From the NCBI GenBank assembly GCA_902775105.1, contig CACYLC010000006.1, forward strand, positions 1-44,521: a stretch of 44,521 nucleotides of DNA. The letters run 5' to 3'. Position numbers and translations under genes: made by a program. Under the pieces are notes generated by a model, which had not been told where the DNA came from, did not search any database, and was given only the letters and a program-made list of their open reading frames with translations. This DNA is from Oscillospiraceae bacterium. GTDB lineage: Bacteria > Bacillota > Clostridia > Oscillospirales > Oscillospiraceae. This document shows, in pieces, positions 7,596 through 15,035 of the stretch; within the stretch, counting starts at the first letter, position 1; every line of letters begins with the position of its first letter.

Positions 7596-8369
7596 ATGCT
7601 GAATCAATTTTCCAGAACCGAGCTGATCTTTGGCCACGAGGGCATGGAGCGGCTGTACGGCGCAAGAGTTGCCATCTTCGGCATCGGCGGCGTAGGCGGC
7701 TATACGGCGGAGGCGCTGGCTCGCAGCGGCGTGGGTGAGCTGGATCTCATTGACGACGACCGTGTGTGCCTGACCAACCTGAACCGGCAGATTTTTGCCA
7801 CCCGCAAGACAGTGGGAAAATATAAGGTGGATGTGGCGGAGGAACGGATTTTGGAGATCAACCCCAAGGCCGTTGTCCACACCTACAAGACCTTCTACGC
7901 CCCCAATACCGCCGAACAGTTTGACTTTTCCCAGTATGACTACATTGTAGACGCAATCGACACCGTCACCGGCAAACTGGAGCTGGTGGAGCAGGCGGTG
8001 AAATCCGGGACACCCATTATCTGCTCCATGGGAGCGGGCAATAAGGTGGACCCCACCGCCTTCCGGGTGGCGGATATTTCGAAAACCTCGGTCTGTCCGC
8101 TGGCGAGGGTCATGCGGCGGGAGCTGAAAAAACGGGGCATTCAGCATCTCAAGGTGGTCTACTCCGAGGAGCCGCCCCTGACTCCCATTGACGACATGGC
8201 CATCAGTTGCCGCACCCACTGCATCTGCCCGCCGGGTACGGCAAGAAAGTGCACTCAGCGCCGTCAGGTGCCGGGGAGCAACGCCTTTGTCCCCTCGGTG
8301 GTGGGGCTGATCATCGCCGGCGAGGTGGCGAAGGATTTGAGCGGGTTTGTGCGGCCGGAGAAGGGGTAA
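7596..8369 (+). CDS. tcdA: tRNA threonylcarbamoyladenosine dehydratase (TcdA/CsdL)
   Basis: An E1/ThiF-like enzyme that activates the carboxyl group of t6A37 with ATP to form the cyclic ct6A modification in ANN-decoding tRNAs. The nucleotide-binding loop GIGGVG is at residues 29-34, followed by the family arginine region NLNRQIFAT and the core VDAIDTVTGK. A cysteine cluster (CRTHCICPPGTARKC) near residues 205-220 may bind a metal. At 257 residues the length is normal. ATG follows GGAGCGAGAG and lies 24 bases after larE, so the two are probably co-transcribed. Confidence 0.92.
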   Translation: MLNQFSRTELIFGHEGMERLYGARVAIFGIGGVGGYTAEALARSGVGELDLIDDDRVCLTNLNRQIFATRKTVGKYKVDVAEERILEINPKAVVHTYKTFYAPNTAEQFDFSQYDYIVDAIDTVTGKLELVEQAVKSGTPIICSMGAGNKVDPTAFRVADISKTSVCPLARVMRRELKKRGIQHLKVVYSEEPPLTPIDDMAISCRTHCICPPGTARKCTQRRQVPGSNAFVPSVVGLIIAGEVAKDLSGFVRPEKG

Positions 8370-8401
8370 ACGATTAATCCACATAACAGATAAATTGTGA
8401 A

Positions 8402-8426
8402 CGGGCGATTCAGGAATCGCCCCTAC
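8402..8426 (+). repeat. 25-bp palindromic dispersed repeat, copy 1
   Basis: The core GGGCGATTC-AGG-GAATCGCCC is a near-perfect dyad followed by CTAC. An inverted diverged copy lies at 8450-8474 and a third copy at 10449-10473. These REP-like units sit only in intergenic DNA here. Confidence 0.65.
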
Positions 8427-8449
8427 ATGCGGTTACGAAAAATCGGGGT

Positions 8450-8474
8450 GTAGGGGTCATTCACGAATGGCCCG
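8450..8474 (-). repeat. 25-bp palindromic dispersed repeat, copy 2 (inverted)
   Basis: Read on the minus strand this copy is CGGGCCATTCGTGAATGACC plus CCTAC. It differs from copy 1 at paired positions, so that GATTC/GAATC becomes CATTC/GAATG and the stem is kept. Copies 1 and 2 face each other in the 191-base tcdA-holA gap. Confidence 0.6.
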
Positions 8475-8498
8475 TCCGTTATTCACCCGCAAATCTCC

Positions 8499-8527
8499 TT
8501 GCACCCCCGCTCAAAAACCGCTATACT
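8499..8527 (+). promoter_or_regulatory. Promoter of holA-rnmV
   Basis: TTGCAC (8499-8504), 17 bases, TATACT (8522-8527), placing the start near 8534 and a leader of about 27 bases before GTG 8561. Confidence 0.6.
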
Positions 8528-8560
8528 ATCCTCAAACAACACAAAAGAAGGTGAACAACC

Positions 8561-9613
8561 GTGCCCCCCAGAAAAACCGCCGCCCCGGATGGCCTCTCGG
8601 AATTGAAAGCCGCCCTCAAGCGGGAATCCCCCGCCAACCTCTATATCTTTTACGGAGATGAGGACTATCTGCGGGACTACTATCTGACCGAGCTGCGGAA
8701 AAAGACGGTGGCGGACGGCATGGAGTCCTTTAATCTGCACATTTTTCAGGGAAAAGATCTGGACATTCAGACCCTTTCCGAGGCAGTGGAGGCCGTCCCC
8801 ATGATGAGCGACCGCAGTCTGGTGCTGGTCTACGACTGGGATCTCTTTAAAAATGAGGAGCGACGGGACAGGCTGCAAGCCATGTTCCAGGATCTCCCGG
8901 ACTACGTCTGCCTTGTCTTTCTCTACGATACCATGGAGTTCAAGACAAACGCCAACACCAAGCTGGGCAAGCTAATAAAGTCCAAGGCACAGATCGTAGA
9001 ATTTCGTGCCCAGGAACAGAGCGATCTGAACAACTGGATTCGCCGCCGCCTCCACCAGAAGTGGGGCAAGGACATTGACAGCCCAACGGCGGAGTATCTC
9101 ACCTTTCTCTGCGGCGGGCTGATGACCAATCTCTCCGGAGAGCTGGACAAGCTGGGAGCCTACGCCGCGGGTAAGTCCGTCACCAAAAAGGACATTGACG
9201 CCGTCTGTGACCCGGTACTGGACGCCAGAGCCTTTCAGATGACCGATGCCATCGGCAGCCGCAACTACGACAGGGCCATGGAGCTTTTGGGGCAGCTCTG
9301 CCGGATGGGAGAGAGCCCCATCTACATTCTCGCTGCCGTGGGACGTCAGCTCCGGCAGATTTGGAGCGCAAGACTCTCTCTGGAAAACCGCAAGGGTGAC
9401 GGCTATCTGGCCGGGCTCTGGGGCATGAAGAGCAGTTGGCAGGTGCGAAAGCTGTCCGAGTCCGCCCGGCGTTATCCCCTTCCGTGGTGCCGCAAGGCCG
9501 TTCAGCTGGTGCAGGAGGCGGACTATGAGATGAAGCTGGGGGGCGACGGAGAGGCCATTTTGACCGACCTGCTTCTCCGTTTGGCCGTACTGGGAAAGGA
9601 CACTGCCCGATGA
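8561..9613 (+). CDS. holA: DNA polymerase III subunit delta
   Basis: Delta is the wrench of the clamp loader that opens the sliding clamp. The 350-residue protein starts its first domain with LYIFYGDEDYLRDYY, contains the family segments DLDIQTLSEAVEAVPMMSDR and YVCLVFLYDT, and ends in the helical collar domain (ESPIYILAAVGRQLRQIW). The GTG start is supported by AAGAAGGTG. The stop overlaps the start of rnmV by four bases (ATGA), giving translational coupling. Length and order are normal. Confidence 0.93.
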   Translation: MPPRKTAAPDGLSELKAALKRESPANLYIFYGDEDYLRDYYLTELRKKTVADGMESFNLHIFQGKDLDIQTLSEAVEAVPMMSDRSLVLVYDWDLFKNEERRDRLQAMFQDLPDYVCLVFLYDTMEFKTNANTKLGKLIKSKAQIVEFRAQEQSDLNNWIRRRLHQKWGKDIDSPTAEYLTFLCGGLMTNLSGELDKLGAYAAGKSVTKKDIDAVCDPVLDARAFQMTDAIGSRNYDRAMELLGQLCRMGESPIYILAAVGRQLRQIWSARLSLENRKGDGYLAGLWGMKSSWQVRKLSESARRYPLPWCRKAVQLVQEADYEMKLGGDGEAILTDLLLRLAVLGKDTAR

Positions 9614-10212
9614 TGCGGATCAAAGAAGTCATCGTGGTGGAGGGGCGCTATGACAAGAACACCCTCTCCCAACTGGTGGACACCCTCATCATCCCCACCG
9701 ACGGCTTTGGCATTTTTAAGGACGGAGAAAAAAAGGCGCTCTTACGCCGTCTGGCCGGAGAGAAGGGGCTGATCGTCCTGACCGACAGCGACGGGGCAGG
9801 CTTCGTCATTCGAAACCATCTGAAGGGTGTCATTCCCCAGTCGCAGTTAAAGCAGGCCTATATCCCCGACATCTACGGCAAGGAGCGGCGCAAGGCAAAG
9901 CCGGGCAAGGAGGGCAAGCTGGGCGTGGAAGGAATGCCTCCCGCCGTGCTGGAAGCGGCGCTTCGCCGGGCAGGAGCGACGTTTCTGGACGAGTCCCCGG
10001 AGGAGGCCCAGCGCCGCCGAACCATCACCAAGGCGGATTTCTTTCGGGACGGCCTGACAGGCAGGCCGGACAGCGCTCAGCGCCGGGACGCATTGAAACG
10101 CAGGCTGGCGCTGCCTCAGCGGCTGACCACCAACGGGTTATTGGACGTATTAAATCAGCTGTACGATTATCCCACCTATCTGGAAATAATAGAGACGATA
10201 AAAGAGCCGTGA
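9610..10212 (+). CDS. rnmV: Ribonuclease M5-type Toprim nuclease (5S rRNA maturation)
   Basis: RNase M5 trims 5S rRNA precursor, using L18 as cofactor. The 200-residue protein has the Toprim acidic motifs EGRYD (11-15) and DSDGAG (59-64), the IYGKERRKAKPGKEGKLGVEG stretch (about residues 88-108), and the C-terminal DUF4093 part. It overlaps holA by four bases. The start could be either of two consecutive ATGs at 9610 and 9613. Its TGA stop lies inside the hairpin at 10203-10230, whose sequence recurs 189 bases downstream. Confidence 0.9.
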   Translation: MMRIKEVIVVEGRYDKNTLSQLVDTLIIPTDGFGIFKDGEKKALLRRLAGEKGLIVLTDSDGAGFVIRNHLKGVIPQSQLKQAYIPDIYGKERRKAKPGKEGKLGVEGMPPAVLEAALRRAGATFLDESPEEAQRRRTITKADFFRDGLTGRPDSAQRRDALKRRLALPQRLTTNGLLDVLNQLYDYPTYLEIIETIKEP

Positions 10213-10230
10213 GCGGTTGCTCACGGCTCT
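10203..10230. repeat. Hairpin overlapping the rnmV stop, copy 1 of an exact 28-base duplication
   Basis: AGAGCCGTGAGC (10203-10214), loop GGTT, and GCTCACGGCTCT (10219-10230) form a perfect 12-bp stem. The same 28 bases occur at 10392-10419. The stem is not followed by a T-run, so simple termination is not assured. Confidence 0.75.
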
Positions 10231-10334
10231 CAGCGTGTCAAACAGTGTTTTGCCACGCTGAGTGCGATTTTTGAACTTCTACAAAGTTCTAAAAATCGCT
10301 TTTGACTGAACGCGAAGGGGGCTTTTTGCCCCCT
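10231..10334. other. Three further stem-loops in the rnmV-U32 gap
   Basis: CAGCGTG (10231-10237) pairs with CACGCTG (10254-10260). A 15-bp stem with one bulge joins 10264-10278 and 10284-10299 (GCGATTTTT...AAAAATCGC). AGGGGGC-TTTTT-GCCCCCT spans 10316-10334. With the two copies of the 28-base hairpin this makes five structures in about 220 bases, and no gene is visible between 10213 and 10501. Confidence 0.6.
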
Positions 10335-10391
10335 CCTCCGCACCCCCGCTGCTCTATGATCCAAATCTTCAGCGAGTTCTTTGACAGTCTC

Positions 10392-10419
10392 AGAGCCGTG
10401 AGCGGTTGCTCACGGCTCT
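10392..10419. repeat. Exact 28-base hairpin duplication, copy 2
   Basis: Identical over 28 bases to 10203-10230, preceded by TTTGACAGTCTC. It ends 82 bases before the 3' end of the convergent U32 peptidase gene. Confidence 0.75.
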
Positions 10420-10448
10420 CGGTGTTTATCCGGCTTGCCCGTTACCGG

Positions 10449-10473
10449 CAGACGATTCGTGAATCGCCCCTAC
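10449..10473 (+). repeat. 25-bp palindromic dispersed repeat, copy 3
   Basis: ACGATTC-GT-GAATCGCCCCTAC matches the dyad of the copy at 8402-8426. It lies directly before the 3' end of the U32 gene. Confidence 0.6.
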
Positions 10474-10501
10474 GCCCCAATTTTGCTCGAATGCGCATCC
10501 C

Positions 10502-11737
10502 TCACGTCCCGCTCAGATCCACTGCGTGCCGTAAAATGCTCAGAGGCGGCACCGGCTTGGGAAGCTGCATTTGGAACTTCATCTCCGGGTGTCTCGGCTC
10601 TTCCAGCGTCGTCCCGTCCTCTGCCGTCATAAGAGGAGCCTCAAACGTCACCGGCTTGCAGTCCGGGCCGACGATCTCCACCTCGTCCCCCGCCTTAAAT
10701 TTATTGCGCAGGCTGAGGGTGGCAAGGCCGCTCTCGTCGCAATCTTCCACGATGGCGCAGACCTGCCAATTACGGAGATACCGGGCGTCGTCGTAATACT
10801 GCCCCGGCTGACCGAACCAAAAGCCGGTGGAATAGTGGCGGTGGCTCACCTTCTCCACCTCGTCCCGCCAGATGGGGTCAACAGGCCGCCCCGCCTTCAC
10901 ATCGTCGATGACATGGCGATAGGCTCCGGTGACGATGGCTGCGTAATAGGCACTTTTCGCTCTTCCCTCAATTTTCAGGGAATTCAGCCCCACATCGTGC
11001 AGCTCTTTCACATGGTCGATCATACACATATCCCGGCTGTTCATAATATAGGTGCCCTTTTCGTCCTCAAAGACAGGGAAATACTCCCCTGGCCGTTTCT
11101 CCTCCACCAGATGGTACTGATAGCGGCAAGGCTGGGCGCAGGCGCCCCGGTTGGAGTCACGCCCTGTCATGTAGTTGGAGAGCAGGCAACGGCCGGAGTA
11201 GCTGACGCACATGGCGCCGTGGGCAAATGCCTCGATCTCCAAATCAGAAGACGTTTTCGCCCGGATCTCCGCCACCTCGGAAAGACTCAGTTCTCTGGCC
11301 AGAATGACCCGGCTGGCCCCCAGATCATGCCACGCACGGGCCGTCTCGTAGTTGGAAATGCTGGCCTGAGTGGAGATGTGCCGCCGAACGTGGGGGGCGT
11401 ATTTCCCGGCAAGCGTAAAGGCCCCCAAGTCCGCCACTATGACAGCGGAGACGCCGGCGTCATCCAGCACCTCCAGCCACGCCGGAAGATCACAGGCCTC
11501 GTTGTTCCGGGGCATGGTGTTAATGGTCACATGGCAGTCCACCCCTCTGGCTTTGCAGTAGGCCACCGCCTGATACAGCTCCTCCCGGTCAAAGTTCCCG
11601 GCAAAAGCCCGCATACCAAACGCCGACCCCGCGAGATAGACAGCATCGGCACCGTAGGCCACGGCCATTTTCAGCCGCTCCATATCCCCTGCCGGAGCCA
11701 GCAATTCCAGCAGAGGGCGTTTCGTCTCAGTTCTCAT
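10502..11737 (-). CDS. U32 family peptidase / TrhP-like tRNA hydroxylation protein
   Basis: A 411-residue member of the U32 family (YegQ, B. subtilis YrrO/TrhP2). Characterised relatives hydroxylate tRNA uridine 34 using prephenate rather than cleaving proteins. The family signature lies at residues 169-187 (EAFAHGAMCVSYSGRCLLS). Four cysteines at 177, 184, 200 and 204 have the spacing expected for an Fe-S site. The N-terminal barrel begins LELLAPAGDMERLKMAV. It overlaps the end of mltG by four bases; the same mltG-TrhP neighbourhood occurs in B. subtilis, supporting a tRNA-modification reading. Confidence 0.88.
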   Translation of the reverse strand: MRTETKRPLLELLAPAGDMERLKMAVAYGADAVYLAGSAFGMRAFAGNFDREELYQAVAYCKARGVDCHVTINTMPRNNEACDLPAWLEVLDDAGVSAVIVADLGAFTLAGKYAPHVRRHISTQASISNYETARAWHDLGASRVILARELSLSEVAEIRAKTSSDLEIEAFAHGAMCVSYSGRCLLSNYMTGRDSNRGACAQPCRYQYHLVEEKRPGEYFPVFEDEKGTYIMNSRDMCMIDHVKELHDVGLNSLKIEGRAKSAYYAAIVTGAYRHVIDDVKAGRPVDPIWRDEVEKVSHRHYSTGFWFGQPGQYYDDARYLRNWQVCAIVEDCDESGLATLSLRNKFKAGDEVEIVGPDCKPVTFEAPLMTAEDGTTLEEPRHPEMKFQMQLPKPVPPLSILRHAVDLSGT

Positions 11738-13002
11738 TGGGGATTCGTCACGTCAAAATCGACGGTTTCTTCGTCGTCGTCAAACTCAAATTCTTCCTCT
11801 TCCTTCACCGGCAGACCGTTTCTGTAGTTGTTGAAATCCGTATAGTTGGAGAAGAAATGAGTCACGCCGTCATCTCCCAGAATGAAGTAATAATAGGTGG
11901 TGCTGTTGGGATAGAGGGCGGCCTCAATGGCCTCCGTGCCGGGGTTGCAAATCGGCCCAATGGGCAGGCCTGCGTTGCGGTAGGTGTTGTAGGGGCTGTC
12001 GATGGCAAGGTCAGACTCCGTCAGCTTCTCCTTCCGCTCGTCCAGAGCGTATTGGATGGTGGAGTCCATCTGCAGCTTGCCCAGTGTCTCCGTATTGTCC
12101 GGATTGAGCCGGTTATAGATAACCGAGGCGATATCCCGCTGATCCTCACCGTCCGTCTCCTTCTCAATAATGGAGGCGATAACCATGATCTCCTGCTGGG
12201 TATAGCCCAGGCGCTCCGCCCGGGTTTTCATCTCCGAGTCAAACTTAACAGAGTAGTTGTAGATGATTTTGGAAAGGGCAACCTTGGCATCTCCGTCCTT
12301 GTAGAACTGGTAGGTATCCGGGAAGAGATAGCCCTCCATCCAATAGGGGTCGTCCCGCTCCAGTCCCTCAAAGAAGGAGTAGTCAAACTCATCGTGCATG
12401 GCGGAATACTCCAGTTCCTCCACCGTGCAGGCGCCCTGAGATTCCAGCAGCTGGAAGATCTCCTGAACGGTGTAGCCCTCCGGGATGGTGACGGTCACCG
12501 TCTCTCTCGCCTTGGAGGAGGCGCTGATATTGGCAAGCAGGGCGCTGTAATCCATGTTGGTGTTCAGCTCGTAGGTACCGCTGGAGATCTTATCCGCCTT
12601 GTTGGTAAAGCCGGCAAAGACCTGGAACAGGAAGGGGTAGTCGATCATGCCTGCGTCATGGAGCTTCTCCGCCACCTCGTCTACGCCCTCACCCGCCTGA
12701 ATGGTGACGCTGGCCGTCAGGGGTTCCTTGTTCAGCGCCAGCAGGTCTCCCGCCCAGCGCCAGCCGAAGGTGGCCAGCAAAAAGGCGATGGAGAGGACAC
12801 ACACCACGTAAAGCACTGCCACCAAAAAGGTGACGCCCACGCTTCTTGCCCTGCGTCTCCGGCGGAGCCTGGGAACGGCAGGAGGTTCTTGATGTACCGG
12901 CGGCGCCTCCTGCATCCTTTCATCGGTCACGTCCGGAACGATTGCCGTCTCTTCCTGCCTGCGGCTCTGCTCCGGCAGTTGGTTTTTCTCTTGGTCCGAC
13001 AT
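11734..13002 (-). CDS. mltG: Endolytic murein transglycosylase MltG
   Basis: MltG cuts nascent glycan strands at the membrane and so sets strand length. The 422-residue protein has a polar arginine-rich cytoplasmic tail, one transmembrane helix near residues 54-80, a LysM-like region (ASVTIQAGEGVDEVAEKL) and the YceG catalytic domain with the catalytic glutamate in IASIIEKET and the conserved SPYNTYRNAGLPIGPICNPG block. ATG 13002 follows GAAGGAGGG; the upstream reading to 13026 would contain that ribosome site. It is the first gene of a two-gene operon with the U32 peptidase. Confidence 0.93.
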   Translation of the reverse strand: MSDQEKNQLPEQSRRQEETAIVPDVTDERMQEAPPVHQEPPAVPRLRRRRRARSVGVTFLVAVLYVVCVLSIAFLLATFGWRWAGDLLALNKEPLTASVTIQAGEGVDEVAEKLHDAGMIDYPFLFQVFAGFTNKADKISSGTYELNTNMDYSALLANISASSKARETVTVTIPEGYTVQEIFQLLESQGACTVEELEYSAMHDEFDYSFFEGLERDDPYWMEGYLFPDTYQFYKDGDAKVALSKIIYNYSVKFDSEMKTRAERLGYTQQEIMVIASIIEKETDGEDQRDIASVIYNRLNPDNTETLGKLQMDSTIQYALDERKEKLTESDLAIDSPYNTYRNAGLPIGPICNPGTEAIEAALYPNSTTYYYFILGDDGVTHFFSNYTDFNNYRNGLPVKEEEEFEFDDDEETVDFDVTNPQ

Positions 13003-13024
13003 AAAAATCCCTCCTTCGTCCCGC

Positions 13025-13073
13025 ACCGGGGACAGGGTTATGGCATAGAATAGCTCAGTGGGGCGATCCCCAC
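13025..13073 (+). promoter_or_regulatory. Possible mother-cell sigma (SigK-like) promoter and small hairpin before the miniprotein gene
   Basis: AC (13025-13026), 17 bases, then CATAGAATA (13044-13052) fits the loose SigK/SigE pattern AC-N16/17-CATANNNTA. GTGGGG-CGAT-CCCCAC (13058-13073) follows. The motif is short and could be chance. Confidence 0.3.
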
Positions 13074-13092
13074 CGAAAGCGAGGTGAATTGC

Positions 13093-13203
13093 ATGGAGTG
13101 CTTCAACAACAATAACAACAGCTGCGGCTGCAACAACAGCTTTTTCCTGATCATCCTGATCATCATCATTCTCATCTTCGGTCTGGGCAACTGGAACAAC
13201 TAA
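13093..13203 (+). CDS. 36-residue Asn/Cys-rich single-pass membrane miniprotein
   Basis: An ATG at 13093 preceded by GAGGTG opens a 36-codon frame ending in TAA. The product has a polar head (residues 1-16) with five consecutive Asn and three Cys, a strongly hydrophobic stretch of Leu/Ile/Phe (17-29), and a tail GLGNWNN. This resembles the small single-helix proteins common in spore-forming Firmicutes (YjcZ-like), but I do not recognise a named family. It stands alone between the divergent mltG gene and the convergent cyclo-ligase gene, with a possible sporulation promoter upstream and a terminator right after the stop. Function unknown. Confidence 0.6.
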   Translation: MECFNNNNNSCGCNNSFFLIILIIIILIFGLGNWNN

Positions 13204-13242
13204 GTGACATCTGAGCTTTTGCGCTCATCCTGTCACATTTTG
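13204..13242. terminator. Terminator-like hairpin after the miniprotein gene
   Basis: GTGACA (13204-13209) pairs with TGTCAC (13231-13236) and TGAGC (13212-13216) with GCTCA (13223-13227), followed by ATTTTG. It begins at the base after the TAA and overlaps the 3' end of the opposing cyclo-ligase gene. Confidence 0.65.
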
Positions 13243-13812
13243 TCGAAATGACCGATCTTCGGTCAGCACCAGCTCGACCTGCCGGTCATGCGGCTGGGCA
13301 GGGCACCGCTTCTGCAGCAGCCGCTCCCGGCAGAGTCCCACCGTATGGCCGGAAAATCCGGCGAGAAAACGGTCGTAAAATCCGCCGCCCCGTCCCAGCC
13401 GGAGGCATGTCTCATCATAGCACATGGCGGGGATCAGGGCAAGATCTGCCGCTCGAGGCAGAATCAGCGGGCAGGACAGATCCGGCTCCCGCATGCCGTA
13501 GGGGTGGAGGGTGATATGCTCCTCCCCCTCGTAGCGGCGGAACTCCATCCCTCCCCCCGGCAGGCACCTGGGCAGGCCGATCACCTTTCCTTCTTTCAGC
13601 AGGGGTTGAAAGATGCTGTGGGTATCCGGCTCCGCCCCCATGCCCCAGAAGAGGAGCAGTGTCTCGCTCTCTGCCACCTGCGGCAGCTCCATAAACCGGC
13701 GCAGAAGCACTCCATCACTCTCAAATCGCTCGCTTTGCGACATGGCCCCCTCCAAATGCCGGATCCTCCGGCGGAGGCGGGCCTTTTCGTCAGTCGTTGT
13801 AGTGGACGGCAT
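13225..13812 (-). CDS. 5-formyltetrahydrofolate cyclo-ligase
   Basis: This enzyme converts 5-formyl-THF to 5,10-methenyl-THF with ATP, returning a dead-end folate to one-carbon metabolism. The family core is clear: the N-terminal KARLRRRIR basic helix, the substrate region LLLFWGMGAEPDT, and the nucleotide loop LRLGRGGGFYDRFL. I choose ATG 13812 (195 residues), preceded by GGAGCAGG. It overlaps the end of the DJ-1 gene by 23 bases, so the two are probably translationally linked. Length is typical. Confidence 0.88.
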   Translation of the reverse strand: MPSTTTTDEKARLRRRIRHLEGAMSQSERFESDGVLLRRFMELPQVAESETLLLFWGMGAEPDTHSIFQPLLKEGKVIGLPRCLPGGGMEFRRYEGEEHITLHPYGMREPDLSCPLILPRAADLALIPAMCYDETCLRLGRGGGFYDRFLAGFSGHTVGLCRERLLQKRCPAQPHDRQVELVLTEDRSFRQNVTG

Positions 13813-14335
13813 GGCGAACCTGCTCCGCTGCCTCACTGCCCCGGAGCACCTCTACCAGCTTGAGGCCGAAATCAAAGGACGAGCCTGCCGCCTGGGCGGT
13901 GATAATGCGGCCGTCCCTGACCACCTTCTCTCCCCGCTTGACGATGGCGGAGAACATCTCCTCCTCCATGCCGGGGTACACCGTGGCGTTTCTCCGATCC
14001 AGCAGTCCCAAATGAGCCAGCACCGTGGGAGCAGCGCAGATGGCCGCCACCCAGCGTCCCTGATTGGCCGCTCTCTGGATGAGGGCGACGGCGGGAATAC
14101 TCTTGCTGATGACGTCCACGCCGCCCAGGCCGCCGGGGAGCATCAGAAGCTCCAGATCGTCAAAATTTACCTCATCCAGCGTCAGATCTGCCTGTACCGT
14201 GATGTTCTGGCCGGAGACCACTTCCTTCCCGCCAATGCCCACCAGAGCGACCTCAATGCCCGCCCGGCGCATCACATCGGCAGGCGCCAGTGCCTCCACC
14301 GTCTCAAATCCGTTTCCCAGCAGAATGTAAACCAT
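13790..14335 (-). CDS. DJ-1/PfpI (ThiJ/YajL-like) family protein
   Basis: A 181-residue flavodoxin-like protein. The nucleophile elbow is AAICAAPTVLAHLGLL, with its cysteine near residue 100, and GFETVEALAP near the N-terminus supplies the conserved glutamate. Members act as deglycases, chaperones or amidases, and the family alone does not settle which. ATG 14335 follows GAGAGGAGC; upstream in-frame codons run into the tmk gene. It probably shares a transcript with tmk upstream and the cyclo-ligase downstream. Confidence 0.88.
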   Translation of the reverse strand: MVYILLGNGFETVEALAPADVMRRAGIEVALVGIGGKEVVSGQNITVQADLTLDEVNFDDLELLMLPGGLGGVDVISKSIPAVALIQRAANQGRWVAAICAAPTVLAHLGLLDRRNATVYPGMEEEMFSAIVKRGEKVVRDGRIITAQAAGSSFDFGLKLVEVLRGSEAAEQVRHAVHYND

Positions 14336-14360
14336 GTTTATAATGCTCCTCTCAATTATG

Positions 14361-15035
14361 TTAACTAAGCACAATCTGAACTGCCGTCCAGATGTCCTGA
14401 TGGATCTCTTCAATACTGCGCAGCTGCCCCCCATCGGTACAGGGGATTTTCCGCCAGCCCAGCACATCTGCCGCCTCCTGGGCGCACCGGCGGCATTGAG
14501 CCAGATAGTCACTGTCCTGCTCGTGGATGTCCGCCTTGGTGTTCGTCGCCTGCTCCCGCCCCCGCAGGAGGGAGAGGGTCAGGCCGGTGGGCATATCCAG
14601 ATAGCAGACCAGATCGGGTCTCGGCAGTCCCAACTGCTCATACTCATATTCATAGAGCCAGCGGAAAAAGTCCGGCCGCTCGCCATCTGGCAGCTTGCTC
14701 CCCTGATGGACGGCATTGGAGGTGGTATAGCGGTCAGAGAGGATCAGTCCACCCTGCTCGTAGTATTTCCCCCAGTCCTGCCGGTAGGAGGCGTAGCGAT
14801 CTACGGCATAAAAAGAGGAGGCAGCGTAGGCGTTCACATCGCCCGGCTTACTGCCAAACTCTCCCGCCAGATAGAGCCGGATGAGAGCAGAGGACTCCTC
14901 CTGATATCGGGGAAAGACCAGCTGATGGAAGAGCTGTCCCTCTTCCTGCAAGCGCCGGCTCAAGCGCCGAAACTGGGTGGACTTGCCCGACCCGTCTGTC
15001 CCCTCCAGGACGATCAGTTTTCCTGCCATCTCCAT
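14361..15035 (-). CDS. tmk: Thymidylate kinase
   Basis: Phosphorylates dTMP to dTDP. The P-loop is GTDGSGKST near the N-terminus, the dTMP-binding region contains SDRYTTSNAVHQG, and the lid segment carries REQATN. At about 224 residues it is slightly longer than the E. coli enzyme, as in a divergent clostridial group that often exists beside a second tmk. Start choice is between ATG 15035 (GGAGG nine bases upstream, used here) and ATG 15029; both give the same core. The gene begins within the last codons of the TagA-like gene. Confidence 0.88.
   Translation of the reverse strand: MEMAGKLIVLEGTDGSGKSTQFRRLSRRLQEEGQLFHQLVFPRYQEESSALIRLYLAGEFGSKPGDVNAYAASSFYAVDRYASYRQDWGKYYEQGGLILSDRYTTSNAVHQGSKLPDGERPDFFRWLYEYEYEQLGLPRPDLVCYLDMPTGLTLSLLRGREQATNTKADIHEQDSDYLAQCRRCAQEAADVLGWRKIPCTDGGQLRSIEEIHQDIWTAVQIVLS

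Noticed and set aside
10203-10500. CRISPR array
   Set aside because: The repeated hairpin occurs twice with a 161-base structured interval, without regular repeat-spacer units and without cas genes.
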